This document shows, piece by piece, positions 1 through 9,000 of a stretch of 24,599 nucleotides of DNA. Below the pieces are notes generated by a model that was not told where the DNA came from, did no database searches, and saw nothing but the letters and a program-made list of their open reading frames with translations. The stretch spans positions 1-24,599 of the forward strand of contig CAYTCZ010000056.1 in assembly GCA_964436315.1 (NCBI GenBank). The letters run 5' to 3'. The DNA comes from CAYTCZ01 sp964436315 (GTDB lineage Bacteria > Actinomycetota > Thermoleophilia > Gaiellales > Gaiellaceae). The position numbers and the translations under genes are program-made. How positions within the stretch are numbered: position 1 is the stretch's first letter; every line of letters begins with the position of its first letter.

Positions 1-3000
1 ACCAAAGAAGCTGCCTGCCCCCTCGACCGCTCAGCCTCAAGACAGCAGCGTGCTAGGAGGGCTTCAGCAGGGAGCAGCATCTGGAGTTCGACCTTCGTTG
101 CTTGGCCGGGCGCACGAGCCAACGCCCGCGAATGCTCCGCGTCGCGAACAGCGCCGGCTACGTCGCCGGTCGCAAGTCGAATGCGAGCGCGGGTCTCGAG
201 GCAGCGTCCATCCATGAAGTGCCCGCTTTCCTCATCGCCCCCGCCGCGGTTGACGCCGGATCGGATCAGCAACCGGTCCAGGCCACCGGCACTCTCGACC
301 CATCGCCCTGCCCAGTAGTGTTCGACGGCTCGCTCCGCCTCAAACCACCTGAGGTGAATCCAGTTGCCGAACCGTTCGGCAATCTGTGACCCCTTCTGCT
401 GGAGCTCGAAGCAGCGCTGGAGATCTCCAAGATCACAGTGGATCGAGGCGAGATCGCCATACGCCGCTGACACGAGATCCCACTGGATCGCATTGCCGAG
501 TTCGATGCTTGCCTCGAGGTCTAACTTGCCCTCGAGATCGCCGAGTTGCCACCGCGAAATCCCGCGCTTGCGAAGGGCGTGCGCGCGAAGCTCCTCGTCT
601 CCCAGCGCCTCTGCTATGTCGAGCACTTGACTCGAGACGGCCACCGCCTCCGCCCACTCGCCGGTAATCAAGAGAGCGCCAGCGTGATCGATGAGGACCT
701 CGGCTTTCTCGCGGGAAGGGCCCAGATCATGGACGAACCGGTCCGCGCGCCGGGTGCGGTCGAGCATCGAGTCGAGGCTTCTGCGTTGGTAGGCAAGTTC
801 GCTGAGTAGCGACTCAGCGGCCGCGGCCTGCGTGGAATCACCCGCAGCGATGAAGCGATCTCGAGCTTGCTCCAGATACTGCTCTCCGGAGGATTCGACG
901 ATGACGCTCGCTTGACCGAGATCAAGCAGCAAGCTCGCGTCTGTTTGCCGGCCCTCGGGCGACGTCCCATTCGCCGTCCGGAGAAACTTGAGGGCAGCCG
1001 GGTAAGCGTGAAGAGCTAGCAGCTTCTCGCCCGCGAGCCGAGCAAAGCGGTGTGTCGGGGCGGCAAGCTCGCGAGCGACGCTCGAGCCGGTCTCGACTGC
1101 GAGGTCGTATGCGCTCCCATAATGATTTGCAATGAGTTCTACGCGGTCGTAGCTGCGATCCTGACCGAGTGATTCGATCCACTCGGCGACGCAAAGGTGT
1201 TTCTCAACCCGAGCCGCTTTCGGGATGAGCTCGTAGGCGGACTCCCGAACAAGATCATGCTTGAATCTGTACTCGGCCTCCTCTTGGATAGACGGCTTCT
1301 CGGCTGCAAGAAGAAGATCGGCAGCGACAAGTGCATCAATCGACCGCCGCAGGTCGAGTCCCGAGACCTCGCCAGTCCACTCGAGAGCGGACAGCCAGAG
1401 CACTTGGCCGATGACGGCCGCATCTTTCAGGACGGCCTTATCTCGTGCGTGTAGCGCATCGAGGCGTGCGGCAATGACTCCTCGCACTGAGTCGGGCCGG
1501 GGCATTGACTCGAGCGCCTCGAGAGCCTCCTTCGTCGGCTGATCGAAGATCGCTTGCTCTGAAAGCCCGCGAACATACTCCTCCACGTAGAGGGGATTCC
1601 CGCCGACTCTTTTCTCCAGAGCATCGGCCAGGACTGGAGACACTGGCCAGGCTGATAACAGCGCCGATACGAGACTCCGGGAGTCATGATCGGGTAGGGC
1701 CCGGAGATTGAGCGTCGTCGTAGCCGATCCACTTGTGAGAGCAAGCCGCTCCGTCAGGGCATCGCGCGACGTGCACAGCAGGAGCAGTGTGGAATCGTGT
1801 GTCCGGCCCGCTAGATAGTCAAGAAAATCGAGCAGGCTCGTCTCAGCCCATTGGAGATCCTCGAATACGAGCACGGTCGGCCGACGGCGAGCGAGTTCTT
1901 CAATGTACTGCCGCCATGCGGAAAACGCCTCTTCTCGAAGCGCTCGTCGTCTATCAGGATTTCCGGAAGCCTCAAGGCGTTCCGAATCGAGTCCAAGCAA
2001 TCGGCCGAGCTGGGTCTGAATCCGCGCAGCTTTGGTTGACGGCAGTCGGAGACGGGAGACCTCGTCCGCAAGTTTCTTACGGACCGCCTCTGTGTCGTCT
2101 CCGATGAGAACACCCGCCTGCTGGCGAACGAGATCGGCGAGCGCCCAGTATGGGCCACCTCCTGCCTCGAGTCCTTGTGTCTGGTTATCGCTGCCGCGCA
2201 CTGGGTAGGCGAGCGAGCGAGTGCTGATCCAATTGACCGCGCTGCCTCTCCGCTCGGCGCGTACGCGGAGCTCAGCCAGGAGCCGGCTCTTTCCGATTCC
2301 GGCTGGCCCCACGAGGAGTCCGTACTGAGGCGTTCCGCCTCTGGCCTGGCCGAGCAGGCCTTCCAGCTGGGCAAGCTCGCTCTCTCGCCCTACGAAGGCT
2401 GTCGAGGTTAGCCGCTTTGGAACGGTGCGGAGCACTTCCCAGGCATGAATCGGGTGCGCCTTCCCTTTCACCGAGATGCTGCCCCTGTCGAGATAGTCGA
2501 TAACCGAAGCGGTTGCGTTCTTCGTGCGTGTATCCACGAGAATTCCGTCCTCTGGGGCCGCGCCCTCGAGTCGGGACGCCGAGTTGACAACGTCCCCGGA
2601 GACCATGACGTCGCCTAGCTCAGGCTTCGCGTTGAGGTCGACGACTGCCTCACCGGTTGTGATGCCGATCCGGAAGTGGAGATCGAGAGCGGGCTCCTCC
2701 CGATTCCGCCTGGCGACGATAGAGCGAATGCCCAGGGCGGCTCGTACGGCGCGCGAGGGGTCGTCCTCGTGGGATCGAGATCTGCCGAAGACTCCGAGCA
2801 CCGCGTCCCCGATGAACTTCTCTGTCTCACCGCCGTGACCCTGGAGCTCCTCTCGGACAGACTGGAACCATCTGGTCTGGAGTGTTTTCCAATCCTCGGC
2901 GTCGAGGCCTTCCGCCTTCGCCGTCGACCCAACGAGATCGCAGAAGAGGACCGTTACGACCTTGCGCTCGGCATCGACGTCAATCTCGACGCTTGTGAGC

Positions 3001-3095
3001 TGGTGGCCGCAATACGCACAGAACCGCGCGTCGTCAGGACTCTCGCGCTGGCAGTTCGGGCAGAGCACGGGGCCCTCCGCCTTTCTCTCGCTCAC
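1..3095 (-). CDS. Zinc-ribbon / class III nucleotidyl cyclase / STAND ATPase / helical-repeat protein (3' end outside window)
   Basis: One uninterrupted minus-strand frame of 1031 codons runs from a GTG at 3095 through the left edge. I translated it fully and found no stop or frameshift. Visible in order: a zinc ribbon (C12, C15, C26, C29); a class III adenylate/guanylate cyclase domain at about 43-225 with both metal aspartates (D53 in LFCDLVGST, D97 in EKFIGDAV), K93, and N171/R175 in VNSASRLEG; a STAND/AAA ATPase from about 234 with Walker A GPAGIGKS (263-270) and Walker B VLVFEDLQWA (408-417); then a long alpha-helical, TPR-like region to the edge. The cyclase therefore looks catalytically competent, probably making cAMP or another cyclic nucleotide when the STAND module senses a ligand. 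Proteins of this architecture are typically about 1000-1200 residues, so little should be missing. An in-frame GTG at 3173 is an alternative start; 3095 places the zinc ribbon near the N-terminus, as usual. It is divergent from the caspase gene. Ligand and cyclic product are unknown. Confidence 0.93.
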   Translation of the reverse strand, partial: MSERKAEGPVLCPNCQRESPDDARFCAYCGHQLTSVEIDVDAERKVVTVLFCDLVGSTAKAEGLDAEDWKTLQTRWFQSVREELQGHGGETEKFIGDAVLGVFGRSRSHEDDPSRAVRAALGIRSIVARRNREEPALDLHFRIGITTGEAVVDLNAKPELGDVMVSGDVVNSASRLEGAAPEDGILVDTRTKNATASVIDYLDRGSISVKGKAHPIHAWEVLRTVPKRLTSTAFVGRESELAQLEGLLGQARGGTPQYGLLVGPAGIGKSRLLAELRVRAERRGSAVNWISTRSLAYPVRGSDNQTQGLEAGGGPYWALADLVRQQAGVLIGDDTEAVRKKLADEVSRLRLPSTKAARIQTQLGRLLGLDSERLEASGNPDRRRALREEAFSAWRQYIEELARRRPTVLVFEDLQWAETSLLDFLDYLAGRTHDSTLLLLCTSRDALTERLALTSGSATTTLNLRALPDHDSRSLVSALLSAWPVSPVLADALEKRVGGNPLYVEEYVRGLSEQAIFDQPTKEALEALESMPRPDSVRGVIAARLDALHARDKAVLKDAAVIGQVLWLSALEWTGEVSGLDLRRSIDALVAADLLLAAEKPSIQEEAEYRFKHDLVRESAYELIPKAARVEKHLCVAEWIESLGQDRSYDRVELIANHYGSAYDLAVETGSSVARELAAPTHRFARLAGEKLLALHAYPAALKFLRTANGTSPEGRQTDASLLLDLGQASVIVESSGEQYLEQARDRFIAAGDSTQAAAAESLLSELAYQRRSLDSMLDRTRRADRFVHDLGPSREKAEVLIDHAGALLITGEWAEAVAVSSQVLDIAEALGDEELRAHALRKRGISRWQLGDLEGKLDLEASIELGNAIQWDLVSAAYGDLASIHCDLGDLQRCFELQQKGSQIAERFGNWIHLRWFEAERAVEHYWAGRWVESAGGLDRLLIRSGVNRGGGDEESGHFMDGRCLETRARIRLATGDVAGAVRDAEHSRALARAPGQATKVELQMLLPAEALLARCCLEAERSRGQAASL

Positions 3096-3166
3096 CGATC
3101 TGACTGCAAGCAAGTAAATCTGTTCAGTTCCAAAAGTGACAAGTACCTCGCAAGGCTTTCCTCGGA

Positions 3167-3172
3167 TTGACA
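3167..3172 (+). promoter_or_regulatory. Possible -35 box upstream of the caspase-like gene
   Basis: A perfect TTGACA hexamer lies in the 144-bp gap between the divergent cyclase and caspase genes. No good -10 is seen at 16-18 bp spacing; AT-richer sequence around 3193-3201 is 20 or more bases away. It may belong to the caspase gene promoter but is only suggestive. Confidence 0.25.
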
Positions 3173-3239
3173 CGTTTCCGAGGGCTGTGGGAAGGTATGT
3201 GCCAGATGCAGCGAGGCTCTTCTGACGGGCGGTCTATCC

Positions 3240-4094
3240 GTGGCTAGGCGTCGCGCATTGATCGTCGGCGTCGACCAGTACGCAAACTACCCGGGACTCA
3301 AGGGCTGTGTGAACGACGCGCTCCTCGTTCGCTCGGTGCTGAAGTCGGATCTCGGCTTCCCGAATCGAGACATCCGCGTCCTGGTTGACGAGCGAGCGAC
3401 GAAGGACGCGATTCTCTATCGGCTCGAAAGCATGATTCGAACCGCGAACGAAGGCGACATCCTCTTCTTCTACTTCGCGGGTCACGGCTCTCAGATACGC
3501 GACCGGGACGGCGACGAGTTAGTCGACTACCTGGACGAGATCATCTGTCCATTCGACATGGACTGGGACACGCGGACGTTCATCGTCGATGATGAGCTCT
3601 TCGAGCTCTTCTCACTGATTCCGGGCGGCGTCCTATTCGAGGCCATCCTGGACACGTGCTTCTGGGGTGCCGGCGTGAGCGATAGCCTTGGCCCGACACT
3701 GGGTCGCGAGTTCGCCCAGATACGGTTTCTTCCTCCACCACTGGACATCGCGGCCCGAGCCGAAGGGGACGAGGGTGAGCTGGATGTGCATGCAATTGCG
3801 GCTCCCTTCCGATCTGATGAGGCATTTCTCTCGCTCTGGGCAGCGTGCGGCGAGGGGGATAGCGCGGCTGAGATCAACATCGGGGGTCGCACCAATGGCG
3901 TGTTCACCTACCTCGGTTTCCAGCGTGTCGAAGCTCTTATCGACGCGATCGAGACGGGCCGCCTGAGTCGCATGGAACTTCTCGAAGATCTCCGAGACGC
4001 TATTGCCGAGGCCGGCTACACGCAGGTTCCTGAGCTTGCGGCGTCGCGAGGACTCGAAGACGAGCCCCCCTTTGGGCCGACTGCGTATGAGTAA
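3240..4094 (+). CDS. Caspase-like (peptidase C14, metacaspase/orthocaspase type) protein
   Basis: A 284-residue protein with the caspase p20 fold signature. It starts MARRRALIVGVDQYANYPGL, has the conserved CVNDA segment (23-27), the catalytic His in FFYFAGHGSQ (H82), the acidic DEIICPFD loop (99-106) and the catalytic Cys in DTCFWGAG (C140). The dyad is intact, so a Cys protease with Arg/Lys or Asp preference is expected; the S1 pocket cannot be assigned by eye. There is no signal peptide or membrane segment, so it is cytoplasmic. The GTG start has no strong Shine-Dalgarno, but the family N-terminus begins right at this Met. It lies divergent from the cyclase-STAND gene and 110 bp upstream of the patatin gene on the same strand, which suggests joint expression. 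In bacteria such caspases act in regulated proteolysis, cell death and phage defence; the role here is inferred, not shown. Confidence 0.88.
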   Translation: MARRRALIVGVDQYANYPGLKGCVNDALLVRSVLKSDLGFPNRDIRVLVDERATKDAILYRLESMIRTANEGDILFFYFAGHGSQIRDRDGDELVDYLDEIICPFDMDWDTRTFIVDDELFELFSLIPGGVLFEAILDTCFWGAGVSDSLGPTLGREFAQIRFLPPPLDIAARAEGDEGELDVHAIAAPFRSDEAFLSLWAACGEGDSAAEINIGGRTNGVFTYLGFQRVEALIDAIETGRLSRMELLEDLRDAIAEAGYTQVPELAASRGLEDEPPFGPTAYE

Positions 4095-4103
4095 CGATGA
4101 GCG

Positions 4104-4122
4104 AGCCGCCTCCTCGGCGGCT
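4104..4122 (+). terminator. Hairpin between caspase and patatin genes
   Basis: A perfect 7-bp stem AGCCGCC/GGCGGCT with a 5-base loop begins 10 bases after the caspase stop codon. No T-tract follows, so it may be a weak or Rho-assisted terminator, or an mRNA processing or stability element separating the caspase and patatin cistrons. Confidence 0.35.
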
Positions 4123-4193
4123 TGGCGTACGACTAGCTGGGGGAAGGGGGCGATGCCCTTAGGCTGGTCGTCTGCGGCGCGTGCAATCTCGCG

Positions 4194-4199
4194 AAGGAG
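4194..4199 (+). promoter_or_regulatory. Ribosome binding site of the patatin gene
   Basis: AAGGAG ends 5 bases before the GTG at 4205. This decides the start over an in-frame GTG at 4181, which would overlap the site and add eight residues that are not patatin-like. Confidence 0.7.
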
Positions 4200-4204
4200 T
4201 CGCG

Positions 4205-5248
4205 GTGTCCCCGAATGGCGTTGAGAAGCGCGTCGATCTCGTCTTCGAGGGCGGCGGCGTCAAGGGGATCGCTCTGGTTGGCGCGGCAGCTCTGCTCGCC
4301 GAGGAGGGCTTCGAGCCACGCGCTGTCGCCGGGGCTTCGGCCGGTGCGATCGTCGCGGCTGGCGTTGCCGCAGGATTCGGCCCCGAGGAACTGCGAGATG
4401 TCATCCTCGAACTCGATTACTCGCAGTTTCGGGACGAGGCGTGGGAGGATCGGATACCGCTGCTGGATCGCGGCCTCAGCATTCTCCTCGACCAGGGTAT
4501 TTACGAAGGCCGCGTCCTCCACGACTGGATGCGCGACCTGCTCGAGCAGAAGGGTGTGCGCACGTTCGGCGATCTCGTCCATCCCGAGTTCGCGGACGAG
4601 TCTCGGAACAGATACCGACTTCAGGTCATCGCCTCCGATGTCACGGCCCGGCGTCTGCTCGTCCTTCCGCGCGATGCCGGCATCCTCGGTGTTGATCCAG
4701 ACGACCTGAGCGTTGCCTTGGCCGTTCGGATGAGCATCAGTATCCCCATCTTCTTCGAGCCTGTGCGTTGGCTTAACCCCGAGACCGGGAACGAGCACCT
4801 GATCGTCGATGGGGGAATGCTCTCGAACTTCCCCGTCTGGCTGTTCGATAGACATGGAGTTCCGCGGTGGCCGACCTTTGGACTGCTTCTCGCGGAGCAA
4901 GACCCTCGAGAGTCGATCGCCGAGCGAATTGAGCGTCGCGAAATCAGCGGGCGCGGTGTTATAACTCTGATCGAGTACTTGAAGAGCCTGGTCCAGACGA
5001 TGCTCGAGGCCCACGATCGGATGTATCTCGACCAGGCCGACTACGCGCGCACGATCATGATCCCGACGCTCGGCGTCACTACGACCGACTTCGGCATCTC
5101 CCGGGACCGCTCCATCGCCCTGTACGAGTCTGGACGCAAGGCTGCCAGGGAGTTCCTCGACGAATGGGACTTCGACGAATACATCGCCGCCTACCGGACC
5201 GGGCAGGAGCACTCCAGGCCGCGGCTCCCAACGGTGTCCGGCGCGTGA
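4205..5248 (+). CDS. Patatin-like phospholipase
   Basis: A 347-residue Ser-Asp dyad lipid acyl hydrolase. The oxyanion-hole loop GGGVKG is at 16-21, the nucleophile elbow GASAG has S45, and the catalytic Asp lies in VDGGMLSNFP (D202). All key residues are present, so an active enzyme hydrolysing membrane phospholipid or other acyl esters is expected. There is no signal peptide or transmembrane helix, so it would act on the inner leaflet or on cytoplasmic lipids. GTG 4205 is preferred because of the AAGGAG site at 4194-4199. It follows the caspase-like gene on the same strand and ends 10 bp from the convergent glycosylase-like gene. Patatins such as CapV serve as cyclic-nucleotide-activated killers in CBASS. 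Here the only nucleotide cyclase nearby is the class III cyclase of the divergent STAND protein, so a functional link is an inference. Generic lipid metabolism is the plain alternative. Confidence 0.92.
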   Translation: MSPNGVEKRVDLVFEGGGVKGIALVGAAALLAEEGFEPRAVAGASAGAIVAAGVAAGFGPEELRDVILELDYSQFRDEAWEDRIPLLDRGLSILLDQGIYEGRVLHDWMRDLLEQKGVRTFGDLVHPEFADESRNRYRLQVIASDVTARRLLVLPRDAGILGVDPDDLSVALAVRMSISIPIFFEPVRWLNPETGNEHLIVDGGMLSNFPVWLFDRHGVPRWPTFGLLLAEQDPRESIAERIERREISGRGVITLIEYLKSLVQTMLEAHDRMYLDQADYARTIMIPTLGVTTTDFGISRDRSIALYESGRKAAREFLDEWDFDEYIAAYRTGQEHSRPRLPTVSGA

Positions 5249-5258
5249 GTCAGCCGAG

Positions 5259-5837
5259 CTATCCGGCGGTCGACTTTGCCTTCAGAGAGGCCTTGTACGC
5301 GCGTTTCTTAGCCTGGTAGCTCTCTAAAGCCTCGGCCGAATCGACGTCGCCGAGGGACATGTGCGACGGCGCGCGTTCCTCCCATCCCGACGGCTGAACG
5401 CCAAACCGTCTGGCCAGGACGGCGATGATCGTTGCGGCCTTCGTGTCGCCGATGCCGGGCAGGCCAAGGAGACGCTTCTCGAGGTCTGGTGCGTCCGACG
5501 CCTCAGTCCAGACGCGCGACGCATCTCCGCCGTAGTCGGATGCAATGACACTGCAGAGGTCTTGGGTTCGCTCGGCCATCCGACCCGGAAAACGATGCAA
5601 CGCTGGTTTCTCGCGGAAGACCGCTTCGAGCTCGGCGGGATCCATCGCCGCGATGCGAGTGGCATCGAGAGTGCCAATCCGATTCTGGAGCTCGTAAGGC
5701 GCTGAGAACGCACGCTGAAGCGGGACTTGCTGGTCGAGTTCGAAGCCGATCAGGAGGGCCAAGGGATCTTCAGCGAGCAGTCGGTCGGCGTCGTCGTTAC
5801 CGGTGAAGTGGAGCCGTTCGGGCCTGGTATCGGTCAT
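5259..5837 (-). CDS. HhH-GPD family base-excision-repair-like protein
   Basis: A 192-residue protein with a helix-hairpin-helix at about 119-146 (LLGLPGIGDTKAATIIAVLA) and the N-terminal helical half seen in short uncharacterised HhH-GPD proteins of actinobacteria. In the alignment I can make by eye, the position of the Endo III catalytic lysine is Thr132, so a monofunctional glycosylase or a non-enzymatic damage binder is more likely than a lyase; an Asp in SLGDVDS could be the catalytic aspartate. No iron-sulfur cysteine cluster is visible. The C-terminus is Lys/Ala-rich. It starts with ATG at 5837 and reads divergently from lhr, with which it may share the 244-bp upstream region. The substrate is unknown. 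Confidence 0.85.
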   Translation of the reverse strand: MTDTRPERLHFTGNDDADRLLAEDPLALLIGFELDQQVPLQRAFSAPYELQNRIGTLDATRIAAMDPAELEAVFREKPALHRFPGRMAERTQDLCSVIASDYGGDASRVWTEASDAPDLEKRLLGLPGIGDTKAATIIAVLARRFGVQPSGWEERAPSHMSLGDVDSAEALESYQAKKRAYKASLKAKSTAG

Positions 5838-5927
5838 ACGACGATCCTAGCCTCCCTCGGGCAGCTCGCGTCTAGGCCAATGACTCCAGCTCCTTGGGGT
5901 TGGCGTCCACACAGCGACATCTCAACG

Positions 5928-5944
5928 GCCGATCCTCTATCGGC
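5928..5944. repeat. Small inverted repeat in the region upstream of lhr
   Basis: GCCGAT/ATCGGC arms of 6 bp around a 5-base spacer lie in the 244-bp divergent region between the HhH-GPD gene and lhr. It could be an operator or simply chance. I saw no convincing -35/-10 pair in the rest of this gap. Confidence 0.25.
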
Positions 5945-6081
5945 GCACTCTCGATTCAACCGGTCGCACTCGTGTGCGTCTCTTCACCGTACGATCGCAG
6001 TGGGAGGCGGGCTGCGGGACCCCGATGAGACGCGCGGAGGCGAGCGGTCGCGGGGTGGTACCGGAGAGGTAGGCTGGGCGA

Positions 6082-9000
6082 GTGGATCCCCTCGCACCGT
6101 TCCAGCCGGCCGTCCGCGACTGGTTCGAGCAGACCTTTGCTGAGCCAACACCGGCTCAGAGTGGAGGATGGCCTGCGATCGCGTCCGGCCGCCACACACT
6201 GATTCAAGCGCCGACCGGGTCCGGCAAAACGCTCGCCGCATTCCTCTGGGCGCTCGATCAGTCCACGCCGGGCGAGGGGACACAGGTGCTTTACGTTAGT
6301 CCACTCAAAGCGCTGAGCTACGACGTCGAGCGCAACCTTCGGGCTCCGCTTGCCGGAATCGGCTCTGAGCTCAGGGTCGCGGTTCGAACCGGGGATACGC
6401 CGATGAAGGAACGCACGGCGATGCTTCGGCAACCGCCCGACATCCTGATCACGACGCCCGAATCGCTCTTCCTCATGCTTACGTCACAGGCCCGCCGAAT
6501 CCTCGGTGGCGTGCACACGTTGATCGTCGATGAGGTTCACGCGCTCGCCGGCAGCAAACGTGGCTCTCATCTCGCACTCTCTGTCGAGCGACTTGAGCGG
6601 CTGACAACAGGTCCTCTACAGCGCATCGGACTCTCAGCAACGCAGCGACCCCTCGAGGCAATCGGGAAGTTCGTCTCCGGAGGTCGGGAGATCGAACTCG
6701 TCGATGCCGGGCGGTCCAAGGAGCTCGATCTCGAAGTCGTTGTTCCTGTCGACGACATGCGCGAGCCCGGCGACGGGAACTCCATCTGGCCGTCGATCTA
6801 TCCGGAGCTCCTGCGACTGGTCGAGGCACATCGCTCGACGATTGTCTTTGTGAACAACCGTCGGCTGGCGGAACGCCTGGCGCTTCGAATGAACGACCTC
6901 GCTGAGCGTGAGATTGCTCGAGCGCATCACGGGTCGCTTGCCCGAGAGCAACGTATCGAAGTCGAGGAGTTACTTAAGAAAGGCGAGGTTCCGGCGCTCG
7001 TCGCGACGTCGTCTCTCGAACTCGGGATTGACATGGGAGCTGTCGACCTCGTGATTCAGGTCGAGTCGCCGAAATCGGTCGCCCGAGGGCTTCAACGAGT
7101 TGGCCGCTCCGGACACCGGTTGGACGAGACGTCGATCGGCCGGATTTTTCCAAAGTTTCGCGCCGATCTGCTCGAGTCGGCGGTCGTCGCAGAACGAATG
7201 CAGGACGGCGCGATCGAGGAGACACAGCTCCCCGAGAATCCGCTGGACGTTCTCGCCCAGCAGATCGTCGCGATCGCCTCGCAAGAGGTCGTTTCCGTTG
7301 ACGAGTTGCACGATCTCGTCCGTCAGGCTTACCCGTTCCGAGAGCTATCGCGGGCGCAGCTCGAGAACGTCCTCGACATGCTCGCCGGCCGGTACCCGTC
7401 CGAGGAGTTCGCGGAGCTGCGGCCGCGCATTACCTGGGATCGAATTGAAGGCACGTTGCGTGGGCGCGACGGTGCGGCTCGGCTGGCTGTGCAGAACGCC
7501 GGCACGATCCCAGATCGGGGACTGTTCGGCGTCCACCTGGTCGACGGCGGCGGCCGGGTAGGAGAACTCGACGAGGAGATGGTCTATGAGGCGCGGGAGG
7601 GCCAGACGTTCCTGCTCGGTGCCTCGACCTGGCGGATCGAGGAGATCACGCGAGATCGCGTGCTCGTGTCTCCTGCCCCGGGCGTCCCGGGTTCGATCCC
7701 GTTCTGGAAAGGAGAAGGTGTTGGTCGGCCCGCCGAGCTGGGTGAAGCCATCGGCCGAGCAGCCCGAGAGATCGTCGCGCTCGACGACGAGCGTGCGATC
7801 GGTCGCCTGCAGGATCGTCATGCGCTCGACGGGCGAGCGGCGCGGAATCTTCTTGTCTACCTGCGAGAGCAAGAAGCTGCAACCGGTGCAATCCCATCCG
7901 ATCGAACGATCGTCGTTGAGCGGTTCAGAGACGAAATCGGTGACTGGCGGATCTGCATCCTCACCCCGTTCGGTGGTCGTGTTCATGCACCGTGGGCGCT
8001 TGCACTCTCGGCGCGCTTTCGAGAATCGCTCGGACTCGAGGTCAACTCGATCTGGTCAGACGACGGTGTGGCGCTCCATCTGCCCGACGCCGAGACGCCG
8101 CCGCCGACAGGCGACGTTCTCGTCAGCCCCGACGAGCTGGAAGAACTCGTTCTCCAAGAGCTTCCCGATACCGCCCTCTTTGGCGCCCGCTTTCGCGAGA
8201 ACGCGGCGCGCGCGCTCCTCATCCCGCGACGGCGACCCGGACAGAGGACCCCGCTCTGGCAGCAGCGGCTCAAGGCGCAAGGCCTTCTCCAAGTAGCGCG
8301 GCGGTATCCGGACTTTCCGATCGTCCTCGAAACGATGCGCGAGTGTGCTCGAGACGTCTTCGATCTTCCCGGGCTCCGCCGAATCCTCACGGACTTGCAG
8401 ACGAGGCGAATCGATCTGGTCGATGTCGAGACGCCGGTTGCGTCGCCTTATGCGACATCACTGCTCTTCGACTACATCGCGACCTACATGTACGAAGACG
8501 ACACGCCCCTCGCCGAGCGGCGTGCGCAGGCCCTCGCACTCGATCGTGATCTCCTCCGTGAGCTTCTCGGCCAGGAAGAGCTCCGGGATCTCCTCGATCC
8601 TGACGCGGTCAAACAGGTTGAGCACGAGCTCGCCGGCCGGGCGAGCAGTCCGGATCAACTACACGATCTTCTGCTCAGACGGGGTGATCTGGCTGGGGAT
8701 GAGTACGAAGCGAAACATGCGGAAAGCCTCGTCGAGGAGCGTCGCGCGGTTCGGGTGACGATCGCCCGCCAGCGGCGGCTGATTGCGGCGGAAGATGCTG
8801 GGCGTTATCGGGACGCGCTCGGCGCGATGCCGCCGGCGGGTCTTCCGGATTCCTTCCTTGAGGGTGGGGAGGAACCTCTCGCATCATTGCTCGTCCGCTT
8901 TGCCAGGTCGCGCGGCCCGTTCACCACCGCCCAGGTCGCTGCGAGATTCGGTCTAGGCGAGCGGCAGGCTGAGACCGAGTTAGCCCGGCTTGAAGCTGAT

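Noticed and set aside
2676..3170. A 164-codon plus-strand frame near the start of the cyclase gene
   Set aside because: The minus strand here encodes the zinc ribbon and cyclase motifs without interruption, so the plus frame is a shadow.
4133..5212. A 359-codon open frame on the minus strand opposite the patatin gene
   Set aside because: Antisense to a gene with all patatin motifs; its translation is low-complexity and shows no domain. Long antisense frames are expected in GC-rich DNA.
1..5248. CBASS or Pycsar assignment for the cyclase/caspase/patatin block
   Set aside because: No CD-NTase, Cap2/Cap3 ubiquitin-like genes, or stand-alone PycC with a Pycsar effector is present; the cyclase is fused to a STAND ATPase. 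Only an analogy can be claimed.
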